From an uncultured beta proteobacterium (GTDB taxonomy: Bacteria; Pseudomonadota; Gammaproteobacteria; Burkholderiales; Burkholderiaceae_A), in contig CACOBT010000010.1 of assembly GCA_902625535.1 (NCBI GenBank), forward strand, positions 1-43,435: DNA of 43,435 nt. Direction: 5' to 3'. The notes under the pieces are model-generated. The model worked only from the letters and a program-made list of their open reading frames with translations. It searched no databases and had not been told where the DNA came from. This document shows, piece by piece, positions 34,119 through 41,635 of this stretch. The position numbers and the translations under genes are program-made. Numbering within the stretch: position 1 is the stretch's first letter; each line of letters starts with the position of its first letter.

Positions 34119-37100
34119 GTGAACAAAACATTTAAAAAAATTTGGTGCTGTAAAAGAAAAACATTTGTACTGACTTACGAAGGGGTTGCTGCAAAAGGTA
34201 AAAGTAGTGGTTACGTAGCTCGATGTTTCAAGAGCTCATTATCTGATCGTATTAAAGTAGTGTTGAATATCATCGCTGTAGTAATCCCATGCACCGCGGT
34301 TGCGGAGAACTTTGATCCAGCAGCTGTGGTATCTGGTAACGCAAGTATTGTGATCAACAGTCAGCAAAATCAGGCGGTTATTAATCAGTCAACGGAGAAG
34401 GCGATAGTGAATTGGCACAGCTTTTCAGTACCTGATAATGGATCGGCAGTGTTTAACCAACCTGATAGCAAAAGTATAACCCTAAATCGAATCATCGGAA
34501 AACAAAAAACTCACATTGATGGTTCAATTCATGCGAATGGGCAGGTTTGGATACTCAATCCTAATGGCACCTTAGTTGGAAAACATGGCACAATCAACGC
34601 TCACGGGTTTATGGCAACTACACAGGCCATCAGCAACAAGGATTTTTTGATGGGAAACTATCAATTTGATCTAAAAAATGACAATAGTAGTGAGGTTGTG
34701 AACTTGGGGGAAATTTCTGTTGGGTCTGGGTACGCAATCTTAGCTGGAAAGAATGTTAACAATAGCGGTATTATCGTCGCGTCCGTAGGGAAAATAGTGC
34801 TGGGTTCTGGACAACGTTTTATTGTCGATATTATTGGTGATAATCTTTTAAGTTTTGAAATTACCGAAAGATTAAACAAACGAGACGGCAGTATATCCTC
34901 TTTGGGACGTTTGAAAGCCGCAAAAGGCCATATACTGCTGGCCGCCAATGATGCTGAAAAAATTATATCTGATGTTGTAAACGCCGGGGATACAGTTCAG
35001 GCAAACAGTGTAAAAATTGTTGGCGGCTCCGTAATTTTTACTCAAAAAACTAGCAATAATCATGGAGGACCAGAGGATTTTCAACCTCCTCCTGAGAATA
35101 TTCAACGCCCACCTGAGAATATTCAACGCCCACCTGAGAATATTCAACGCCCGCCTGAGAACGTTCAGCCCGTAGCTGAGAGCCCAATCTTTTCACCGTC
35201 GGAAGAGGAAGAAGAGGATGAAAATCGCGGACAATCTCCAAATGAAGATAAGGGAGATCAACCCCCGTTTGAAATCGTTCCAGACGGTCCGACAAGGCCT
35301 GTAAACCAATTTGAACTGAACGACTCTGTTCAAATAGCGTTCCCATCGGAAAGTGAAAACAACTTAGTTAGACCTAATGATCAATTTAATAATCAATTTG
35401 ACCCGAACAACCCTGGTCAAATAGCGTTCCCATCGGAAAGTGAAAACAACTTAGTTAGACCTAATGATCAATTTAATAATCAATTTGACCCGAACTACCC
35501 TGTTCAAATAGCGTTCCCATCCGAAAGTGAAAGCAACTTAGTTAGACCTAATGATCAATTTAATAATCAATTTGACCCGAACAACCCTGGTCAAATAGCG
35601 TTCCCATCGGAAAGTGAAAACAACTTAGTTAGACCTAATGATCAATTTAATAATCAATTTGACCCGAACAACCCTGGTCAAATAGCGTTCCCATCCGGAG
35701 GTGGAAGCAACCTAATTGGTCCAACCACTGGAATTTTCCCAGTGGAGACTTTTAATGCGGAGATCGTTGGTCCAGATGGTTTTCCGGTCCGAGCTCCCAA
35801 CGAGAACTTTGTCGCTGAGCCCATTGGCCCCGACGGACAATTTGTGTTAAGGGGACCTGATGGACAGGTGATAAGTCCGGATGGACAACCGTTGAATGAC
35901 GATTTTCTTCGACCAGAAAATAATTCTCCGCCTGCAGAATTTAATCCAGAGAAAGACAGGGCAGAGTTTTTTGCTAAACACGGAGGCGAAAACTTTGACC
36001 CATGTGCTATAGAACCTGCTTTATGTGGAAATCCTCAATTAAATTTTCAAGAAGACGGACAACTATTTGATCCAAATCAATTTTTTTCTAATAGTTTTGT
36101 TCCTAATCCAGGAGAACCATTTAACCAACCAGGTGGTTTTGATAATTTAATGCCAGAAGCGGTACCTTACGGTGGTGATAGCCCCCCCAGGGGTAAACAA
36201 TTTGATACCGCAGATTTTTTCATAGCTATTGACCGAACTGGTTTACAAGGTGATGAATTAGCTGGAACATTTGATCAGTTCGGAGATGCAGAGCGATTTA
36301 TTGAAACAGCTAATTTGGCCTCGGAATTTGGTTTTGATGTGCGTGATGTTGCGCAATTTGCCGGAAAGGTTGACGAAATGACCTTTCGGGAAACATTCTC
36401 GGATGTTGCGAATGTGGCTCAAAAATTTGAAGATGGACAAATTATCGATGATCTTGCTTTCGTGGCAGCCAGAGAGGGTGCGAGCATTGGTGAGGTTTTA
36501 GAAACAGCAATTGATGAATCGTATGATGTTGTTCGGCAAATAAGTAATATGCCTCCTCCAGGAGAATTCGGCCCTCCTCCAGGAGAATTCGGTCCTCCGG
36601 CTGGAGACTTTGGTGGACCTGATGTTGTTGATGTTGGTGGTGGTCCAGCTGGTGATTTGGGTGTGCCGGTGCCAGGGGATTTAGGAGTTCTTCCCCCTGG
36701 AGGCGACCTTAATCTTGGACCGGGAGATGTAGGGAACGTCCCGGGCGGCCCGGGGCCAGGAGAGTTTTTGGCACCTGCTCCCACAGATTTTGCTGCCCCT
36801 ATTCCAGGTGATTTGGCAGCTTTGCCAGGCGACTTTGCACCGCCTCCAGGACTTGATCTAGGTGAGATTGGAGAATTTGGTGCAGAAGCTGCTAGTTTTG
36901 GGGACTTTACAGAATTCGGAGATATTGGAGCTCCGCCTCCAGGAGAAGTAGGCGTGCTACCGCCTGGTGAGATCGGGCCCGGGCAGAAAGTTGATTCAGG
37001 GGCCCCACCGCGGGGAGATATTATCGACGGAGGGCCACCGCCCGGGGATGGGCCGCCGCCTGGGGACAGACCTCCTTTAGCCGATGGTCCACCAGATGGG

Positions 37101-37790
37101 CCACCCCCAGGGGATGGACCTCCTTTAGCTGATAGTCCAGATGGGCCACCCCCAGGGGATGGAACGCCACCAGAGGAATTGGTTGACGGGCCAGCAGGAG
37201 ATGATGGACCGCCGGCTGGAGAAGAATCCGTCCCTGAAAGTGCAGAAGCTGCAGGAGAGGAACCAGGTACAAATGATGAGTCACCTCCTGAGACTGCCGA
37301 TGCTGGCGGCTCGGAAGATATTGCACCTAGTGATGCTGGTGATAGTGTCGCAGAGGTTGCCGCTGATGAGCCTTCCGTTGGAGATGCGCCAACAACGGGA
37401 GATACAGCTGTTGGAGATCCTTCACCGGTTGCAGGAGGACCTGATAACGCACCGGAAGCAAGCTCTGGGACCCCTGCTCCTGCTGTGGTAACAGCCGATG
37501 CAGCACCGCCTCCTCCACCACCAGTCGAACCTGCTCCGCCCTCACCTGTACCTACTCAAAAAGCACCTACACCAGTCGATAGTGCTGATGCCGGGGATAA
37601 AACACTTGCTGCAGTCGCTCCGCCGTCTCCTCCAAAACCAGCCTCACAACCACAAGCGGTCTCCGTAAAAACTGTACCCGTTGTGCCTGGTGGAGTGGTG
37701 AATGTTCAACTACCCGTTCCAGCTCGACCTCCCTCTGGTTTAGCTGGAAGTCCGAAAATTCCAAGTGTTGGTAACAGCTCGAACTGGTAA
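34119..37790 (+). CDS. Secreted TPS-domain (filamentous haemagglutinin-like) repeat protein
   Basis: Large secreted protein, 1223 aa from GTG 34119 (an in-frame TTG at 34077 adds 14). I prefer GTG because it yields an extended signal peptide region: VNKTFKKIWCCKRKTFVLTY and AAKGKSS, as in beta/gammaproteobacterial TpsA and autotransporters. The hydrophobic core VVLNIIAVVI then leads to cleavage near TAVA-ENFD. Residues about 65-315 form a TPS/haemagglutination-activity domain with the diagnostic VWILNPNGTLVG and a beta-helix tail. Then come heptads PPENIQR (four), 29-residue repeats (four and a part), a helical segment, and a Pro/Gly/Asp-rich C-terminal third. No TpsB (FhaC-like) transporter is in the window. 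The CHAT gene begins 5 bp after the stop. The repeat part may be a surface spacer or filament; function is unknown. Confidence 0.8.
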   Translation: MNKTFKKIWCCKRKTFVLTYEGVAAKGKSSGYVARCFKSSLSDRIKVVLNIIAVVIPCTAVAENFDPAAVVSGNASIVINSQQNQAVINQSTEKAIVNWHSFSVPDNGSAVFNQPDSKSITLNRIIGKQKTHIDGSIHANGQVWILNPNGTLVGKHGTINAHGFMATTQAISNKDFLMGNYQFDLKNDNSSEVVNLGEISVGSGYAILAGKNVNNSGIIVASVGKIVLGSGQRFIVDIIGDNLLSFEITERLNKRDGSISSLGRLKAAKGHILLAANDAEKIISDVVNAGDTVQANSVKIVGGSVIFTQKTSNNHGGPEDFQPPPENIQRPPENIQRPPENIQRPPENVQPVAESPIFSPSEEEEEDENRGQSPNEDKGDQPPFEIVPDGPTRPVNQFELNDSVQIAFPSESENNLVRPNDQFNNQFDPNNPGQIAFPSESENNLVRPNDQFNNQFDPNYPVQIAFPSESESNLVRPNDQFNNQFDPNNPGQIAFPSESENNLVRPNDQFNNQFDPNNPGQIAFPSGGGSNLIGPTTGIFPVETFNAEIVGPDGFPVRAPNENFVAEPIGPDGQFVLRGPDGQVISPDGQPLNDDFLRPENNSPPAEFNPEKDRAEFFAKHGGENFDPCAIEPALCGNPQLNFQEDGQLFDPNQFFSNSFVPNPGEPFNQPGGFDNLMPEAVPYGGDSPPRGKQFDTADFFIAIDRTGLQGDELAGTFDQFGDAERFIETANLASEFGFDVRDVAQFAGKVDEMTFRETFSDVANVAQKFEDGQIIDDLAFVAAREGASIGEVLETAIDESYDVVRQISNMPPPGEFGPPPGEFGPPAGDFGGPDVVDVGGGPAGDLGVPVPGDLGVLPPGGDLNLGPGDVGNVPGGPGPGEFLAPAPTDFAAPIPGDLAALPGDFAPPPGLDLGEIGEFGAEAASFGDFTEFGDIGAPPPGEVGVLPPGEIGPGQKVDSGAPPRGDIIDGGPPPGDGPPPGDRPPLADGPPDGPPPGDGPPLADSPDGPPPGDGTPPEELVDGPAGDDGPPAGEESVPESAEAAGEEPGTNDESPPETADAGGSEDIAPSDAGDSVAEVAADEPSVGDAPTTGDTAVGDPSPVAGGPDNAPEASSGTPAPAVVTADAAPPPPPPVEPAPPSPVPTQKAPTPVDSADAGDKTLAAVAPPSPPKPASQPQAVSVKTVPVVPGGVVNVQLPVPARPPSGLAGSPKIPSVGNSSNW
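35091..35174 (+). repeat. Four 21-bp tandem repeats (PPENIQR heptads)
   Basis: Unit CCTGAGAATATTCAACGCCC plus one base, four in tandem at 35091, 35112, 35133 and 35154. The first three are identical but for the final base region, the fourth has diverged (AACGTTCAG). They encode Pro-Glu-Asn-Ile-Gln-Arg-Pro spacing between the TPS domain and the longer repeats. Confidence 0.9.
35331..35720 (+). repeat. Tandem 87-bp repeats, four full and one partial
   Basis: Units start at 35331, 35418, 35505 and 35592, each beginning CAAATAGCGTTCCCATC; a partial unit at 35679 diverges after 20 bases. Copies differ at only a few positions (for example CATCCGAAAG versus CATCGGAAAG and AACTACCCTGTT versus AACAACCCTGGT). 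Each unit encodes 29 residues, QIAFPSESENNLVRPNDQFN then NQFDPNNPG, in frame. Confidence 0.95.
36550..37200 (+). repeat. Pro/Gly/Asp-rich low-complexity coding repeats
   Basis: Irregular repeats of PPPGEFG, PPPGDGP and PLADGP inside the TPS-protein gene. Local direct repeats are visible, such as CCTCCTCCAGGAGAATTCGG twice near 36552-36591 and GATGGGCCACCCCCAGGGGA twice near 37093 and 37140. Base composition is markedly more GC-rich than the flanking genes, a consequence of Pro/Gly codons. Confidence 0.8.
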
Positions 37791-37795
37791 TCGAA

Positions 37796-40700
37796 ATGCT
37801 AAGTGGAAATAGAATAAGTTGGATTAGGTTAATGGTTATAAGCTGTTGTAATTGTTCGTTTATTTCTATACCCTTAGCTCAAGACAAACTCAAAATCCAA
37901 GAGCAGGAACTTTACGATAACCTCATCGATGAAAAATGTGTTGCTCGCCCCAGAGTTGATATGCTCCCTCCTCCAGGTCTGCCTGTTGACAAAATGATCT
38001 ATTGCGATGACCAGTTAGTAGCATCGGTATCGACAGAAAAACTTTCACCTATTGAGGAAGATGAGATTTTAGAGACCAAACTCATGGACACTTATCTGAA
38101 TAGTCGTTCCTACAGTGTGAATACCGAGAGGATGCGCTGTGAAGATAAAAGCATAAGTCTCAGTAAGATAAAATGGGAAAACGCGTTTGCTTACGCTTGT
38201 AGATTAAGTAATGGCGGCTGGCCTCAACTTGTTCTTTTACTCCCCCGAAAGGATAAGCTTTACATAGCAGAAGGGGCGCCATCACTACTTCCAACATTAA
38301 TTTCTGCGGTTTATCCAAAAAGGAAGGAAGAGCCATCAAAATCGACTTATACGGATGTCTTGCAGGATGTTTTTGGTGGTCCAGTACCGCTTGCTTCGTC
38401 GAAGGATTTGAAAAATTTTGATAAAATTTTAGCTGATGCCAGAACGGCAAATACTCAAGGCCGCTACCAAGATTCAGAATCGCTGTTTAGGAAAGCTTTG
38501 AACTTGCAAACTAAATTATTAAATGAAAAGGACATATCAATCGCAGAAACGTTGATGGACCTTGCATTAAATGTCAGCAACCAGGGTCGGGACGAGGAAG
38601 CACTAGCATTATTTAGACGAGCCGAGCCGATAGTTCAGGTTTCACCTAATGAATCTGATAGGGCTAGATTCGCCTCTTATCAAGGTTATCATGAGGCCAA
38701 CTCGAAGCGTTACGACAAAGCATTGCAGTTTTCCTCTGGCGCTGTAGGAGCCTGGCGAAAAATTGCTGCAGGTCCCAACGTCGATTTTTCAAGCTTATTT
38801 GGAGAAAGCTCGGATGCTGACCCCAGAGCGTCGGAAAAAGGGGAACTTGCCCTTGCATTAAATTTGCAGGCTAATATGGCCCTGCGCTTAGAACAGAATG
38901 AGCTTGCGCAGGCTGCGGCCTCTGAGGCTTTACAGATATTAAACGATACAAAGGGACTGCCCCGTTGGTGGAAGGCAGATATTCTTTTAACCCTGGGAAA
39001 AATAGCCTCTGCACAAGGCAGATTATCTGCAGCTGAAAAATTCCTTAATACCGCTCTTGCGGAGAGAGGTATATCAACAGGCGATGGACCACATCTTCTT
39101 CCCATTCGATTTGCCTTAGCGAAAGCATATACTAGCGAGGCTATGTACACGTCTTCAATTATTACATACCGCCAAATTTTTAAAAAAATAAAAAGTTTTC
39201 CTGTTGGAACAAATTTGAATATTAGAAAAGAAGACGTTTTGCCGTTTGCCGCCGCAATTGTTCAACATTCAAAGACACTTGAGGACGATAAGAAAAAACA
39301 GGGCCTTTTTAATGAGGCATTCGATGCATTTCAGCTTCTTCGTCCTTCAATAGTGGAGGATACGGTCGCGAAAGCTTCAGCAAGACTCGCTGTAAATGAC
39401 CCTGACCTTAGAAAGTTACTTGAAGATATTCAAAACGCAGAAAGAGAGCGCGATGCGGCCAATGTCGAACTATCTTATGAATCGTCACTACCAGATGATC
39501 AACGAAGTAAATTAATAGAGGATCAATTAACGTTGCGAAAAAAAACAGCTTTTTTGCAACTTCAAAAGTTAAACAAAGAAATTAATGTTAAGTATCCCGA
39601 CTATGCGACGTTGACCGCACCAAGGCCACTAGATACAGTTGATTTTCGAAATCGACTCGGAGCAACCGAAGGCGTGGTTTCTTTCATAGTGGGAGAAAAA
39701 AGATCTTTTATTCAGCTGATTAGACGCGATGGTATTTTTATAGGAGAGATAAAAGAAGGCGAAGAGTCTCTAAATGAATCTGTTCAAGCATTAAGGAGTG
39801 CGCTTGAATTAAAAGCAGGGACAATTAAGGAGTTTGATTCACCGCTTGCTTTTTCCCTATACAACCGTCTTTTCACCTCTGTTCAGGGTAAGTTACTCGA
39901 TTTGAACCATTTAATTATCATTCCATCTGGGCCGTTAGCTAGCCTGCCTTTTTCTCTTTTAATTGAGCGGGACCCTAAGGACGAAAGTTATGAAAACGTC
40001 TCTTGGATGGTAAATCGGATGGCTTTTTCTTATTCGCCTTCTTTAAAAACATTTTACTCACAACGTACAGCGAAGACAAAATTAAGACCGAAGAAGAAAC
40101 TTTTTGCAGTTGCAAATCCCTTGCTGACTGGACAAACGCTCCAAAAAAAAGATTCCGAAAATGGCTTATCAGCACTCGCAACAAGTTGTCGGCAAGCAGG
40201 ACCGGCTTCTGCTGATTTAATCCGCTCTTTAGCTCCACTTCCAGATACGGAAAGAGAAATTAATAACGTAAAAAATAGCCTAGGGAAAACGGAAAAGTCT
40301 GAAGTTGAAATTTTCACTAGAAAAGATGCAAGTGAGAAAAATTTACGAAATGTGGATTTATATGATTACAAAGTTTTATATTTTGCAACTCATGGGTTAT
40401 TACCCGGGGAATTGAAGTGTCAGGCTGAGCCAGGCCTCGTACTAACTCCTCCAAAAAAAGCTGATTCAAGAAATGATGACGGCTTGCTGGAAGCAAGTGA
40501 AATTGCAACCCTGAGACTAAATGCTGATTTAGTAGTATTATCGGCGTGTAATACCGCCGGTAGTGGAGGGAAATTTGGCGGTGATTCACTTTCAGGTTTG
40601 GCAGAAGCTTTCTTTTATGCTGGGGCAAGAAGTTTAGTAGTTAGTCACTGGCAAGTTCCGTCGAAAGCGACTTCTGTTTTAATGTCAAAAATGTTTGAGG

Positions 40701-40885
40701 AATTGGGAACTGAGTTAGAATTGGGAGCATCACTGGCGATGCGGAAAGCTCAAAATGCGTTGATATCGGACAAGACTACGTCACATCCTTTTTTCTGGGC
40801 TGCATTTGTCGTAGTTGGTGATGGGATTGCTGATTCGTGGTTGCCGATTCCCCGTGGTGAAAAACTTGCAAAAAGAACAAATTAG
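37796..40885 (+). CDS. Exported TPR-CHAT caspase-like protein
   Basis: 1029-aa protein with an N-terminal signal-like segment (WIRLMVISCCNCSFISIPLA, probable cleavage before QDKL). A Cys-containing region of about 170 residues without a recognised domain follows, then TPR repeats (about 205-480: TANTQGRYQDSESLFRKALN, NVSNQGRDEEALALFRRAEP). A coiled stretch (about 550-600) precedes the C-terminal CHAT domain (about 720-1015). The CHAT peptidase dyad is intact: His866 in LYFATHGLLPG and Cys918 in VVLSACNTAGSGG, with GDSLSGLAEAFFYAGARSLV and SHWQVPSKAT. CHAT proteins are caspase/separase-like proteases. Five bases separate it from the TPS gene and three from the next gene, so its substrate may be the TPS protein or the downstream factor; this is inference. 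Confidence 0.88.
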   Translation: MLSGNRISWIRLMVISCCNCSFISIPLAQDKLKIQEQELYDNLIDEKCVARPRVDMLPPPGLPVDKMIYCDDQLVASVSTEKLSPIEEDEILETKLMDTYLNSRSYSVNTERMRCEDKSISLSKIKWENAFAYACRLSNGGWPQLVLLLPRKDKLYIAEGAPSLLPTLISAVYPKRKEEPSKSTYTDVLQDVFGGPVPLASSKDLKNFDKILADARTANTQGRYQDSESLFRKALNLQTKLLNEKDISIAETLMDLALNVSNQGRDEEALALFRRAEPIVQVSPNESDRARFASYQGYHEANSKRYDKALQFSSGAVGAWRKIAAGPNVDFSSLFGESSDADPRASEKGELALALNLQANMALRLEQNELAQAAASEALQILNDTKGLPRWWKADILLTLGKIASAQGRLSAAEKFLNTALAERGISTGDGPHLLPIRFALAKAYTSEAMYTSSIITYRQIFKKIKSFPVGTNLNIRKEDVLPFAAAIVQHSKTLEDDKKKQGLFNEAFDAFQLLRPSIVEDTVAKASARLAVNDPDLRKLLEDIQNAERERDAANVELSYESSLPDDQRSKLIEDQLTLRKKTAFLQLQKLNKEINVKYPDYATLTAPRPLDTVDFRNRLGATEGVVSFIVGEKRSFIQLIRRDGIFIGEIKEGEESLNESVQALRSALELKAGTIKEFDSPLAFSLYNRLFTSVQGKLLDLNHLIIIPSGPLASLPFSLLIERDPKDESYENVSWMVNRMAFSYSPSLKTFYSQRTAKTKLRPKKKLFAVANPLLTGQTLQKKDSENGLSALATSCRQAGPASADLIRSLAPLPDTEREINNVKNSLGKTEKSEVEIFTRKDASEKNLRNVDLYDYKVLYFATHGLLPGELKCQAEPGLVLTPPKKADSRNDDGLLEASEIATLRLNADLVVLSACNTAGSGGKFGGDSLSGLAEAFFYAGARSLVVSHWQVPSKATSVLMSKMFEELGTELELGASLAMRKAQNALISDKTTSHPFFWAAFVVVGDGIADSWLPIPRGEKLAKRTN

Positions 40886-40888
40886 AAA

Positions 40889-41635
40889 ATGAACATAAAA
40901 AATCGTATAACGTTACCTTTTATAATCTTAGTTCTACTTTTCCATTTTGAAAAAGTGGCAGCTGATTTAATAGTTCTCCAGGCACGTGGTGGTGGTCTCA
41001 AGGTAGGGGAAAGTGTTTCTGCCACAAAAAAAATCGTGTTAAAAGAGGGTGAAAGAGTCACTTTGATAGGTTCGGATGGAAAAAGTATAAAATTACGCGG
41101 CCCCTTTGATGATGTTCCTGTTAAGGACGGAGCTAATGGCACGGACCCTAAAAAAGCCTTAGCTGCTTTGATAGCAACTCGTGATGCTCGAACAAGTTCA
41201 GTTGGAGTTGTACGTTCTGGTACTGCTGACGTAGACACACCCGACCCCGCAGCCATCGATATTACAAGAGGTGGGCCTCGTTGCTTGGATGTTGGTGCAA
41301 AACCTGAATTTTGGAGGCCTGACGCTACAAACGAACAGGCGTTTGTAATGTATCCTATCGATCGATCGTGGAGAGCTGACTTAATTTGGGAAAAGGGTCA
41401 AAGCCGAATGACGATGCCAGATCTCAGTAAGTTTGAAGGGGTTACAACTGTTCTTGTCAACATTGACCAACAAGAATTTGTTATTAGTTTTTCAGTAATA
41501 CCGAAAACGGTAAAAGATCCATTTATCTTAACGGCATGGTTATTGGAAAAAGGTTGTGTGCAACAAGCAAATGCCCTACTAAGAACAATAGCTACTTCCC
41601 AGCCTTCCGATGCAAAAGCTAATTCAGTTAATTGA
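40889..41635 (+). CDS. Exported FecR-like protein of unknown function
   Basis: 248-aa protein with a signal peptide (LPFIILVLLFHFEKVAA, cleavage near residue 25). The N-terminal domain (about 26-75: GGLKVGESVSATKKIVLKEG, VTLIGSDGKSIKLRGPFDD) resembles the FecR/iron-dicitrate-regulator beta fold, where a periplasmic FecR domain relays a surface signal. A second region (about 125-215) contains WRADLIWEKGQSRMTMP and a small beta-sandwich-like stretch; the end (AWLLEKGCVQQANALLRTIA) is helical. There is no anti-sigma region and no sigma gene nearby, so it is not a classic FecR. It sits 3 bp after the CHAT gene and its stop overlaps the cyclase start (TGATG), suggesting it works with the CHASE2 sensor. 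Confidence 0.65.
   Translation: MNIKNRITLPFIILVLLFHFEKVAADLIVLQARGGGLKVGESVSATKKIVLKEGERVTLIGSDGKSIKLRGPFDDVPVKDGANGTDPKKALAALIATRDARTSSVGVVRSGTADVDTPDPAAIDITRGGPRCLDVGAKPEFWRPDATNEQAFVMYPIDRSWRADLIWEKGQSRMTMPDLSKFEGVTTVLVNIDQQEFVISFSVIPKTVKDPFILTAWLLEKGCVQQANALLRTIATSQPSDAKANSVN

Noticed and set aside
35091..35720. Regular repeats considered as a CRISPR array
   Set aside because: Units are contiguous, in frame and without unique spacers; they are protein-coding tandem repeats and no cas genes are present.
36419..36784. 121-codon minus-strand Pro/Gly-rich open frame
   Set aside because: Antisense of the Pro/Gly-coding repeats, where lack of stops is a composition effect.
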